Below, in pieces: positions 32,187 through 43,641 of a DNA stretch of 64,000 nucleotides (position 1 is the first letter of the stretch; the number at the start of each line of letters is the position of its first letter). Source of the DNA: Helichrysum umbraculigerum (Eukaryota; Streptophyta; Magnoliopsida; Asterales; Asteraceae). The notes under the pieces are model-generated. The model made no database searches and was not told the origin of the DNA. It saw only the letters and a list, made by a program, of their open reading frames with translations. The DNA is taken from the NCBI GenBank assembly GCA_949592205.1, contig CATIUR010000005.1:128297277-128361276 (forward strand). Reading direction: 5' to 3'. The translations under genes were made by a program, and so were the position numbers.

Positions 32187-35100
32187 TGTAACAACTCGTC
32201 CCACATCGGAAAAAGATAAGAATTTGGAGTCCCTTATAAGTCTAAAGTTGTGGCTAATAGATACCTTCCACTATGGTTTTTAGTTGAAACCTGAAGGTAT
32301 CCGGTTATTCATTGCTTTATCTTTGAGGGGCGTTTCATATGGTACCAGAGCCATAGCCTCTTGGGGTATGACGGGCACGCGGCTCGTGCATCTCCTGACG
32401 TATGGATCCTGGTTATTGGCACTACTACAAAATGAAGCTAATGCAACACTTTGGAAGCAACACTTTTAAAAATTGTTGCTTTTTGTTCTATAATGGTGAT
32501 AAAGCAACACATAACAAAAAAGTGTTGCATATAAAGGTCTAATGCAACATTTTCTTTAAAGTGTTGCTACTTCTATAAACAAAATGCAACATTTTAATAA
32601 GTGTTGCATTTGTAAAATTGGAAGGCAACATTTGCTTTAAAGTGTTGCCAATTTTATAAACTAGTTTAGAGTGTTTTAGATTTACGCTAAGTACATTTTT
32701 AAAGTTGTTACTTTGTACATTATAGTGAGAAAATAACACATTTATTTTTAGCGTTGATTTACAATACAAAATGTATCAAGTTTTGTTACTTGTTAGAAAT
32801 AATGTGTGTTATATCAAAAGCCATGGCTAGTTTGTATGCTATGCTTATCTTTATTTGTAAACCACTATATATAATCATATATAAAGAAGAAGTATTTATT
32901 AAAAATTTAATCTTATTTAAAATCTGCAATTATTTTTACCAAGATGTAGTTTTATAAAATAAAATCGTTCAATAATTTTCACAAACGTGAAAATTGTATT
33001 TTAGACTATATAAATGTCGTGATTAAAAAAGAGATTGGTAAATGTCGTGATTAAAAAAGAGATTGGTAAATGTCGTGATATTAATGGCAACCGTCCTCTA
33101 ATTCGTTTGCTGTACAAACGTTATTTGACCTTTAAAACCCATTAACTTGGTTATTTTGTCTGGACTCTGGAGCAAATAAAACCAAATTAATTACGGATTA
33201 CCAATTCAAGTATTTAATTTAAAATTTAAAACACTAAATTTTATTAAATTTAAATTTTGATTCATAAGAAGCTTTATTCATAATTTTAAATTTTTCAAAA
33301 TCTTCCTTCCAAAATTTATACGGAGTATTGATTTTCATTTCCCCCCATTTACCCAATCTTTCCGCCTTATTATCCCCTAAAAAAACTGTCCATTTCCTCC
33401 CTCCCTCTAATCTGGATATCGCAATCGAAAAGAGGCGTAAAAACACAACAATGTGAAATCGATCAGATCAGCCCTTAATATTTTCATCGAAAGCTATCTT
33501 TTGCTCAAGGTAATTTCTTTTTTTTTGCAATCGAATTTTATTGAGTCATCAACAATTGCCCTTCTTATTGGCCAGTAGTGATGGTCATAGTGGTTTTGGT
33601 GTCGATGTTTTGGTGGCTATGGTTCATGATTTCAAGTATCATGAAGGTTGTCTACATCTAGAATTATAAAGCCCTAATTTTAATCCTTTTCGTAATTCTC
33701 TTAGTTTCATGTATATTGTTGCCTCTTAATTTGGGGATCTGGTGATGACATGGCAGTGTAGAACAGATGAATGGAAGCATAATCGCTTCAACATTTTTGG
33801 TTGATTTTAGACATGCTGTTGTTTGATTCGTACCCAAGTACCATTGTAACTCTAATTTATATGTTTTTTTTATTATTCTCATTAATGTAACGCTATTTTA
33901 TATGTTCTGAAAGACACAACTAGCTCTTAGTGTTTGGTTTTTAACACTAGTTTCATCTCATTTTTAGGCTACTTGCGTAGTATTACTTGTGTTTGTTCAA
34001 CGTAAATATATGTCAATTACAGGATAGCTTTCTTATTATCAACTAAGTTTGTCTTAAATTTATACTCCAATATTTATTTTTAAAGAGAGGGTGTTTAATG
34101 AGTAAAAAAGTTGAACTACCACTTAATGTATCCTGATTGCAGCTTAATTTTGAGTGGATAGGGTATGATTCATCTCTCACCGGTTGTTATCAAGTATTTG
34201 GTGATATTAGCTACAATATAGATCAATGTGTTTGTTCTATTATGTAACAGATTTCATGTTTCATACTCGAGCAGATAAAATCGATCGAGGTATGAGGACC
34301 ATTATCAAGGTTTGTTGTAATGAATAATTTATTGAGATAAGCTATTTGGTTTTTCTGTTGGACCTTTCATGATTTTGTTTTTAATTGTTACATGGATAGG
34401 TTGGTCCCATGATTGAGACTCGGAGTAATTTGCTCATTGCTTTGGATATCCAGCTGTGCGTTATCCAATCAATGTATATGGTCATTACTAACAAGTTTTT
34501 TTTTCCGTGTTGATTTGCATTTACTTACGATTTAATGATACATTAGTTTCAGATTAGTCGTTAATTGGTTCCCTATAGGTTATTTATATTGCAGATTAAA
34601 CATATTACTTAACTATAACTACTAGACTAAGTTTGTTAATTTGCGGCATTATTATTGAGCAGTTGATTTATCAAGGAGGATCAGAAAGATTTACACAACC
34701 ATCAACTGTATGTACCTTTCTTTTTTCTTGCACATAAGAACATAAACTCTTGTGATAATATTCGTGAGACTTTCTTCTCTAAATATACTTATCATAAATT
34801 AAGAAATCATGAAATGTAAAAACCTAAAAGAAATTTACATTATATATATTCTAATGGCTTTGTAGATACCCAAGTTATATGATTTTAAAAGAACATATAT
34901 GGTGCTATTTTGAAGAGTACAACCTTTCTATTGCTCTATTGATTATATATGTTCTTTGCAGCATTAAGGTAATAATTATGGTACTAACTCTTGCAAATCG
35001 TTGTTCGTTCTTATGTATGGGTTTACCATACATGTTACCTTGATGTACAGCCTTTTTTGGGATTACGATTGAATTTTTGGTTGCATTCTTCGTTATTTGT

Positions 35101-35942
35101 CACTAATACAAGTACTTATCTGTTCGTTATCTTTTTTCATGTGTTTCAGGCTAGATTGTATTACCGTAGGAATCATGGCGATTGGAGATATGCAGAACTC
35201 ATATATACGTGGAGGATGTTTCCAATAACTTTTAGGATTGCAATTGATAGTGTTGTGTATTGACCTATATTTTTTATGTTAGTTAATTAAGTTAGTATAA
35301 TATGATACTTTATTATACGTAGTATGTGTTATTTATATGGTGTAAAGAAAATCATATTGTATTGTAAATATTGCACTTTTAGTAGCAAATAAAGTGTTGC
35401 ACTCATGTAATTAGAAGTCAAACAAAGTGTTGCTACATAGTATGAAAAGTGTTGCATAATGATGTTGAGACGCAATAAAGTGTTGCATTAGACAAGTAAA
35501 AGTGTTGTTATAGCTTGGTGGGATAATTTTAAAAGTGTTGCATTTAAAAGTGTTGTTTTGACAAAATAGATGCAACACCTTCAAAAAGTGTTGCATATGC
35601 TTCCAAAAGTGTTGCTTTAGACCTAAGGCGACATCGCCTAAGGCAGCATTCGACAAACTGTTGCATTAGCCCTAAAGCAACACTTTCAAGGCTTAATGCA
35701 ACACTTTATGGGTGTTGCATTAAACTCATTTTGTAGTAGTGTGGTTATGTTTCGGCCCAACTAGGACGTCAAGTGTTTAAGTGGGGGAGTTTGTAACAAC
35801 CCGTCCCACATAGGAAAAAGATAAGAATTTGGAGTCCCTTATAAGTTTGAAGTTGTGGCTAATAGATACCTTTCACCATGGTTTTTAGTTGAAACCTGAA
35901 GGTATCCGGTTAGTCATTGTTTTAGCTTTGAGGGACGTTTCA
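32187..35942 (+). mobile_element. TRIM element, split by a CACTA-type insertion
   Basis: Two 151-bp LTRs (32187-32337 and 35792-35942), starting TGTAACAAC and ending CGTTTCA, flank a tiny interior with a primer site (TGGTACCAGAGCC, 32340-32352) and a purine tract (gtgggggagtt, up to 35791). Removing the CACTA-type insert and its 3-bp duplication leaves about 431 bp, the TRIM size class. Target copies are ccgaa (32182-32186) and ctgaa (35943-35947), one mismatch. The LTRs differ at several positions, so this is an old insertion. Confidence 0.9.
32420..35741. mobile_element. CACTA-type non-autonomous element (3.3 kb)
   Basis: Termini are CACTACTACAAAATGA and its exact complement TCATTTTGTAGTAGTG. 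The 3-bp target duplication tgg is at 32417-32419 and 35742-35744. Both ends carry many copies of AAGTGTTGC in both orientations (about 32440-32660 and 35370-35720), as expected for transposase-binding subterminal repeats. No transposase is seen. The middle (33300-35270) has a C/T-rich leader-like stretch and several short segments bounded by AG and GT, suggesting captured host gene fragments, but I recognise no protein. Confidence 0.9.
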
Positions 35943-35947
35943 CTGAA

Positions 35948-36271
35948 GGTAAACCCGAACCCAAAACCGAGACCCAAACCGACAAAAAAAGAAATGGGTT
36001 TAAGTTCGGTGGAGCGACGAGGAGGTAAAAATATTGGCGGAATGGTGGATACATTGTTTCGAAAATGGCTTTCAAGGAAACTCTCAATCAAACAAGAGTT
36101 TTTAGAATAAGTCCAATTGGGTTACAATTTTGTTACGCCCATTAAACGTAACCTTAATTCACTCACGGGTAAATGGAATAAAATTTCCCACGAAACAAAA
36201 GTATTCCAAGCCATATACAAACAATTTGCCGAGGTTTGCCCTCAAAGTGGTACCAGAGACAATGCCGTTTA
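35948..36271 (+). pseudogene. Myb/SANT-like protein gene, middle part
   Basis: Continues from the first part with GKPEPKTETQTDKK, and after frameshifts gives segments typical of the Myb/SANT-like domain: GNSQSNKSF, then NFVTPIKRNLNSLTGKWNKI, then AIYKQFAEV. The reading is broken again at 36272 by solo LTR C. Confidence 0.6.
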
Positions 36272-38846
36272 TGACACCCGTCAAATTAGGACTAATAATT
36301 AGTGCCTAATCATACATAATACATGTAATTAGTTCTGTGTTAGGCTAATTAATGTATCAAGTAATATATATTGTTGAATATATACAATTGTGCGATTTGA
36401 TTAAATCGTGCACCTCTCAAATCGAATGTAATTCGGTTCAAATAATACGGACGTTGGTGACCAATTTTATTAAATAATATAACATTATTTAATAACACTA
36501 TTGTATTTAAAATATTATTTTGATAATATTTCGTTTACATTTCGTATCGTACAAATGACCCTACGCGATTAAGATATTAAACGCGCAAACAATCAAAACA
36601 AAGCTAAGTTATATTTTATAACTCAATTATTAAGTATTTGGTGAAATACTTCAACAAAAATGTCGAGTAATCATTCGTATTTTAAAACGTATATTTAAAC
36701 ATATAAAATAATTATTTAAAGTTTAAACGATCGGAAAAACGAACACCGCACGGAGCGCAAACGCAGGGAACAAAATTTGGGACACCCACATGGGGTGGGC
36801 CCCACCAAAACTGGCCCAAGGGAGGGGACATCACCTCCTCACCTCCTTTCTTTCTCATTTCACCACCCCACACACTCTCTCTCTCTTTCTCACTTTCTTC
36901 TCTCTAAAAACCACCACACCACCACCACCTTCGACCACTGATTTCCACCATCAAACGACCTCAAATTTCAAGGCTCATTTGGAGAAAAACGACCACAGCA
37001 ACGAGATCTACAACTCTATCTTTTCGGATTTCTCTCGCGTTAACTTGTAAGATTCCCGACACTTTCGAAAAACTTCTAGATTTTGATTTATTTTAGTTGT
37101 ATGTTGTTAATCTAACTTAGATGTGTCCAAATATATGTTCAAAACTCGTTTTCGAAAAAATTGTCAGAAAATGTTGGTTTTGGTCATTTTACAGAAAACG
37201 ACTCTGGAAACGCAACCAACTCAAAATAATGATGTTTATGAACTCTTTGAACCAAAATATGGGTTGGGTAAAAGAATCAGACCAAATGGTGGTCGTTAAA
37301 CACGTTTTCGACAAATCTAGAAATCGATCAGACGTAAGGGACGCACAACCAGATCCAGTATAGCGTCACTTCCTTAAGTGACGCGTTAAGTGTCGCCAAA
37401 AGCCCTAATTTTGCGTCACTTGCTTAAGTGCCGCGTAAAACCCTCTTTTTGTGACACTTGCATAAGTGACGGCAACTATACTACCGACATTCCAAGCGAC
37501 ACTTGTCTAAGTGCCACCCAAAATCAAATTATGATTTTTCCGACACTTACTTAAATGACGCCTCGAAATCGAACTGCAACTTACCCGACAATTATACCCA
37601 ACACTTGCTTAAGTGCCGCCTCTTATGCGTCACTTCCTCAAGTGACGCCACCAATTCAGAACTTACCATTTTATGCGACACTTCTTGAGTGTCGCCTAAA
37701 CCCTTAAGTGTCGCTTTAAGTGACGCTAAAAACAGAAAGTTTACAAACTATTTTTCTACTAAGTGTCGAACTTGTATAACCTCAAACCTTTATACGATAC
37801 GACTTCTAAAACACATTGGGACATACTTTCAAGTATAACACTTCTAAATCATAATGATAATGTTGAGATTATTATTACAAACAATCACCAGCGGGCCGTA
37901 CACATTTTCAAAACTCAAACCAATCAACCAAATCGTAGTCATTTGGACATTCTAGTTGGACGAACAACTACAAAGGTAGTCTTTATAGATACCTACTCAC
38001 ATTTATAACCATCGCGTGTTATGGACACCCTTAGGTTACAAGTCTTCGGACAACAACACTCGGCAAATCAAACCAAGTTTATTAAGTTAAACTCTCAAGA
38101 CTCAGGTGAGTCTCATAGCCCCTATTTTACTGTTTTCATCAGGGGTGAGATACATTGCTCGATTTATTTACATGTGAACGCAAGTACAATCAAAATCAAA
38201 TACTACATGAGTTGTTTTCAACTAATCAATTTAAAGTCCTCCACAAACATAGTTTGGTAATACATCTGTAGCGTGAATATTAGTATATGATATCATATAG
38301 GATTGACAATCCTTGTCCGGGTTAGCAAGCACTAACTGGTCAAACGGACGTATTAGCATTTGGGTAGACGAGTGTAGATTAGGCACTTGTAGGAGGCACC
38401 TCGATCGGAATTCCTTAAATGTGGACCTGACCCTCAAGTTAAGCTCAGACTATGTGCTCATGGCTGTATAACTTTTATTTTGCTTAATTGCAACTTAAAT
38501 TCAATTAAATCTTGTGGTTCATACAATATGTTTTGACATACAAATCTGTGAGCTCACCAGCGTTTCGCTGACCCATTTTAGCATGTATCACAGGTACTCA
38601 GCAGTAGGTTGGACTACCCGATCAGGATACTTTAGCTCGTATCAGCATACAAACATTCAGAGATTTAGCTGCATTATTATATTTTGTATAAATTAATTAT
38701 GTATGTAAATCTCTTAATTTCAAATCGAGCTAATGTAAACTATACTTTTGATGTAAACTTTTGTTTTATCAATACAAGTTGTAAAACGACGCATATAGTG
38801 CCCCGACCCGAACCGCTTCCGCATCGTAATTTGGGGGAGCGAAACC
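36272..38846 (+). mobile_element. Solo LTR C, related to the LTR of element B
   Basis: The start (TGACACCCGTCAAATTAGG) and following ~150 bases align with the 5' end of LTR B on its own strand (for example acatgtaattagt, gatttgattaaatcg). The near-end (cgcttccgca, aatttggggg) also matches. It has the conserved inverted repeat (38099-38112), the hairpin (38558-38570) and a minisatellite block (37330-37740). There is no internal region or second LTR, so it is a solo LTR. The right boundary is uncertain; the flanks gccgttta and accgtttta only roughly match. Confidence 0.75.
37330..37740. repeat. GCGTCACTT/AAGTGACGC palindromic repeats in LTR C
   Basis: About a dozen half-sites of the form gcgtcactt or aagtg(t/a)cgc in both orientations, at the position where LTRs A and B have their own GCGAC-type arrays. 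Confidence 0.85.
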
Positions 38847-38852
38847 GTTTTA

Positions 38853-39440
38853 GCCGCGGCCCGAAAAGAACTTAAGCAACAAATGGGCAACCGTAAATTC
38901 ATTTACGAGAGTTGTTGGGATGTACAAAAAAAGTACTCAAAATTCTTTATCGAGCCGGGCGTCATGAGTAACAAACGTCAATTCCAACCCGAACCTGAAG
39001 CCACCGATCTTCACGCGAACGACTTCACGATGCCTTCATCTCTTGAATCACATATGAGAACGTTGTTCCGAGACGAACCAATACGTCGTCCACCGGGTCG
39101 AAAGTTGGCCAAAAGTTCGGTTTCATCAGATGCTGGTTAGTCTTCAAGAAGTAGTATACATTCCGAAAAACTTGAAACCCTTACCATGGTTAAAAATACC
39201 ACCTTAATGTCACAAAAAACAATAACTACAATTACCGAAAACAATATCAAAAAAGCGGCTTACAAGACGTTGAGCTTTCTTTGTAAAAAAAATCCAAAAC
39301 GGTCCTCAAAAACGGAACTCAAAATGATCTAAACGGCTCGGAAAGAAGTGGTACAACAATATCAAGACACGTATGGGGGACAAGATTCGGACGAAGACGA
39401 GGTCGAAGATGCGAACGAAGCCGACGAATCAAGCTCGGAT
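38853..39440 (+). pseudogene. Myb/SANT-like protein gene, C-terminal part
   Basis: From about 38870 the frame reads KELKQQMGNRKFIYESCWDV, then a region with PPGRKLAKSS, the Pro-Gly-Arg-Lys segment found late in this family. A stop at 39138 and another near 39330 interrupt it. A last acidic stretch (GGQDSDEDEVEDANEADESS) ends at a TAG near 39440. Together with the parts at 31456 and 35948 it makes one decayed gene. Confidence 0.6.
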
Positions 39441-39744
39441 TAGACTACTTTTATTTAATTCTAGTGTTTTTATTTAATTATTGTAATATTTTTTATTTAA
39501 TTATTATAATGTTTTTTTTAATATTGTAATTTTTTTTTAATTATTGTAACGTTTTTTATCTTAACGAAATGTGTTTTATTTTAATTATTGTATTTTGTTT
39601 ATATAATTCTTTAGTTGTGGGTCCCTGGAAAAAAAAGTGACGGAACACTGATGGCAGGTGCCTGTTAGTTTTTGTAAGTTTTGTGAAAACGCTGACGTGG
39701 TGCAGTATCAGTCAGTCAGTTTCAGTTTTCTGTTGGGTATGGCC

Positions 39745-41640
39745 TAACAAGTTATTCTTATTTTTCATGAATATATGCTTAAACAAATTAAGTAAAATAG
39801 AATACCTACAAGATATTGAATATAGAATTGAAATACTTTTCTTGAAACAGTTGTTAAGAACAAGATAAATTTACGATACATTGAACTAATTACCACTGAA
39901 TTATTAACAACTTATATGCGGCCATTAATACATTCCAGATTATATTTATCTAAAAAGTTTATCATTATTTAATCAACAACAAATCCACAATTAAACTTTA
40001 ATATGAATCCAAACAAGGAACTCGTCGAGTCATGACAAGACTCGCCGAATTTCTTGACATCAGAAACTCATTTTAACAAAATAAACTTCAATAAATAATC
40101 TTCCATTTCGCTAATCCATGTCCTACCATTACAGAAGATTTATGGGATTGAATTTGTCAATCAAACATCACGGAATATGTGTTAATTATAAACCACTGAT
40201 TCATAAAAACATAATTGATAAACTTCGTAAAACAAATCTTTTAACAGATTATTTTCATTGTTTCAATAATAGATAAACAATTTACACATTAAAATAACTA
40301 ATTCATAAACAAACTAGTTATAAAACAAACAATTAATCAATTGATAAGAAATCATAATTTAGTGTACAAGAATATTGCAAATAGTACTATTACTTTCTCC
40401 AATCGACTAACAGAGTGCTTCTTGCTTTCTTCTAACTAACTAAACTAACACAGTAATATGGTCTAGTATTCTGAGGTTTTTTTTGATATATTTGAGATAT
40501 ATATAACTGAGAAATGAATCTTCTATTTATAAGACTTTTCTTACCCTCAGGGAACTCGGCGAGTAACTCTCTGGAACTCGGAGAGTTTGCCTCCAGATCT
40601 TATCTTCAAATGGATCTAGCCTTCATTATGTCCATATTCTTCAAACCAAAATCGTTGGTTATCCAATTTTTGGGTGTTTGAGTCTATCCCTTCTTCTTCA
40701 TTTGATTTCTGATAATTATCTTCAGATTTTTAATATTTTAAATACAACTCGACGAGTTCTCAAACGGATTGGCTCTATTTTACACTTTAAAAGCTTGAAT
40801 TTCTTCTTTTTCTTCATTTCAACTCCAAAATTATAATTTATTCAAATTTAAGGATATAAGTAGCATTTTATTCTTTAATTTATTCATTAAACTAGCTAAA
40901 TGATATCGCGTAAAAAGTCACGTTTTTACTACCGATATCTCTCTCATTCTGGAACGATTCTTGGCATATTGATTCAAAAACATTACAAATCAGTAACATT
41001 ATGCCAAGATGGTTAAAACAAGGTTGCACGAGAAAAATCAAGCAAAACGGATGTAAAACAAAGATTCCACACACGTTTGGAGATTCAAGGCATCAAAACG
41101 AGATTTCAAGACTTAAGTGCCCTCCACCAACATCCATTATTTTCAAGATGTTCGTTTTCAAAATACGAATCCAACAGAAGAAGAATCAACCAAAACGGGT
41201 AAAGAATGAAGATTTCGCGCCCGCTGGAAGATCTAAATGATCCGTACGCAATATCTGGAGCTATGGACCTCATTTTCAGGCATATCATATGTCAAAATCT
41301 TTGTTTTTGAATTACGAATCCAACAAAAAAAGAATCGACTCAAACGGACGTATAACGAAGAAAACACGCACGAATCAAGAAACGAAGCAACAAATCGCGC
41401 AACGGGGCGGGGTAGGGCCCACCGCCACCGGCCACCAGCCCATCGCCGCCGGACACATGGCTGGCGCCGCCGGCCTCCTCACCCCCGTCCCGGTTTCCGT
41501 TTTTGGCAAGTTTTGGTACCTGATGCGGTCACTTTTCGCGTTGTACAGTACCCGGTGCGGTCACTTTTTGCGTTGTACACTCCACTTTTGGCTAGTCTTT
41601 CTAACATGCACCTCAAGTCTTCATGATGCTAAAATGAGTC
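39745..41640. other. Unassigned AT-rich DNA, probably including LTR U3 of element G
   Basis: No gene recognised. It contains palindromes ACTCGNCGAGT (40020, 40556, 40747), two degenerate copies of a block with tacgaatccaaca (about 41166 and 41316) and a GC-rich stretch (41395-41510). The position upstream of a TATA box and a distant primer site suggests an LTR, but no start was found. Confidence 0.35.
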
Positions 41641-41650
41641 AAAACTCACC

Positions 41651-41658
41651 TATAAATA
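41651..41658 (+). promoter_or_regulatory. TATA box in the putative LTR of element G
   Basis: TATAAATA within ctcacctataaatagg, followed about 30 bases on by a CA-rich stretch suitable for transcription start. It is consistent with an LTR promoter reading rightward into the primer site and ORF. Confidence 0.45.
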
Positions 41659-41659
41659 G

Positions 41660-43468
41660 GTTGCTTAGGTTCATTTGTAACACACACCTCATATGCACAC
41701 ATTCTAGCATATTTCACTCTTTCTTTCTCACTAGATAATCTTTCGTAGTCTTTTAGTCTTTCTCATTCTAGGAATATTGTAATTAGTCCACGGAATGACG
41801 TAGAAGCTAGGGCGAACGCTAGAGATTCGGAGATCAATCTTTGTACGTGTGAAAGAGTTTGTCAATTATAATAATACGCTGCTACGCATTTAATTCCTGG
41901 TGATTTCTAAACTTTTATTATACTTGTCTAATTTCATATTTTGAATATGTATTATTGCCAGGTATGTGATTTATTTGTTGCCATGAATTGCGAGTAGTTT
42001 ATTATTGTGATTGCTGATGATGTAGATAATTATAAGTAAGGATGTCATTACACAATCAATGCACGATAATCGTAAAATGATATAACGGCCCCTATTCAAC
42101 TGTTTATTCGGTATAGTGCTGGAAATGCTTTATGCAAAGTACAAACGTACGGAAGCCGATAAACGACAGAAGGTAGTTATATCAATGGAATCAGCTCTGG
42201 TTCAAAAGTTGGAACTCCGAAAGGATAATACAACTACACAACTAACTGGTGTATCCTACGAGAATCAATGCATTATAAAATAATGTTCGTGAAACACGTT
42301 CAGATAAAATAGGAGAGAATAATCTTTATACCGTTAAGACTTTATGGATTTAAGTTTAATTTATGGAGCACCCTTTCCAGTTATCCACGTGACTGCAACC
42401 TAGTAATTAGGACCTGATCAACCTTAATTATGGTAAGTAGTTATCTGTGCCCATGACATGCAATAAGTAAGACACAATGAAATCACTCGCTGTATATATT
42501 AGGTTTACTTTCCTGCACTGCTTTAAATTTAATTAGTTAGAGTGTCATTTTCACTGTCAATTACTCTTGACCGCGTGTTGGATATAAGAAGCAGTGGAAA
42601 TCCCATGTAAAGTACACTTTCTATTATTGAAAGGCATGGTCCTCATATGAAACACGTTTTATCAAACTGCGGATAATCTGGAGATGTATAACTGTTTGAA
42701 AAGGAGAACTTAAGCCATAAGTCGAAGTAATTAAAGCTTAATCGAGTAAAAACAAGACTTAGGAATAAGAGTAAAGCCTTAGTGACCTAGAATCCTTAAA
42801 ACACTAAGTCTTACACAATCGACGGTCCAAACATACAAAGCTATTAATCTTCGTGCTAATAGAGTAGTAAATTACCTTAGGAGTTAAGAACGATCGGACC
42901 TATGAGACGATACGCTACTGATTCATGCACCTCGGTATAAAACCAGAATAGGTTGTTCATCTTTCAACTAGATGAGTATTGGAAGTTTGCGTATTGCTCC
43001 GATCAGAATCACGATAACCTAGTTCCAAGTGACACGCCAATGGGAAACTGAGTTGGTAGGGTTCTAGAGTTTACGCCTAGTAGTTTATTTACCACATTAC
43101 GTATCAACCCTATTTGTTCTGTCATCCTGAAATGTTAATTATCGAAATCTCAGCAATCACATCTTTATCTTTATCTGTTTTCCTGCATTTTAATTTCCTG
43201 CAATTTACTTTTCTGCATTTTAATTATCTGTCTTTAAATCCCAAAACCTACCTACTTTGTGCCATCCTAAATACTTCCCTACTGAAAGTGTCAACTTTAA
43301 TCGCCCACACGTTTGGATTCATAGAACGATCTTTGGTCATACTTACCGCTTACTAACTAGAGTAGGTAGTACGTATAATTTAAGCCCCGCAAAATATAAA
43401 TTTAAAACCCCTGCTGCGCTCGCATCATCATTTAAAAAAAAAAAACAACGACACGGTGTGAGCACAAC
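41660..43468 (+). repeat. Putative R-U5 part of the 5' LTR of element G
   Basis: The LTR would end at cacaaca (43462-43468), directly before the primer site. No second LTR lies in the window, so the start cannot be set. No ORF here is convincing. Confidence 0.4.
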
Positions 43469-43474
43469 AAGTTT

Positions 43475-43492
43475 TTGGCGCCGCCACCGGGG
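43475..43492 (+). other. tRNA-Asp-type primer binding site of element G
   Basis: tttttggcgcc followed by gccaccgggga closely resembles the TGGCGCCGTTGCCGGGGA primer site of Athila/Tat gypsy elements (tRNA-Asp), with three mismatches in the middle. Confidence 0.65.
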
Positions 43493-43641
43493 AGTCTAAA
43501 ACGTAGATTCTAGCCACCTTAAGTAGTAGTATTTAGGAGATCCTTCCGACTGATTCCTTCTTAGAAATCTCTCGAAAGTTACTTTAAATGGTTTTACTTT
43601 GCTGTTAATTTAGTGTTAATTAGGATAATATTAGTTTAAAC

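Larger units (their letters stand above)
31103..39744 (+). mobile_element. Probable non-autonomous Harbinger-like element carrying a Myb/SANT-like gene
   Basis: Left end tagcattcccaacgg and right end (complemented) ggccatacccaacag agree at 10 of 15 positions, and each is flanked by taa (31100-31102, 39745-39747), the target size and sequence of PIF/Harbinger transposons. Harbingers encode a transposase and a Myb/SANT-like protein; only the second type of gene is seen here, in broken form. Two LTR-type insertions inflate the length. The termini are imperfect, so this is an inference. Confidence 0.45.

Noticed and set aside
33234..35263. Short ORFs in the interior of the CACTA-type element as a transposase
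   Set aside because: None has a DDE pattern, zinc finger or length near that of a CACTA transposase.
41237..41738. ORFs of 129 and 149 codons near a GC-rich stretch
   Set aside because: Overlapping frames in the putative LTR upstream of the primer site, without recognisable domain; they cross the TATA box.
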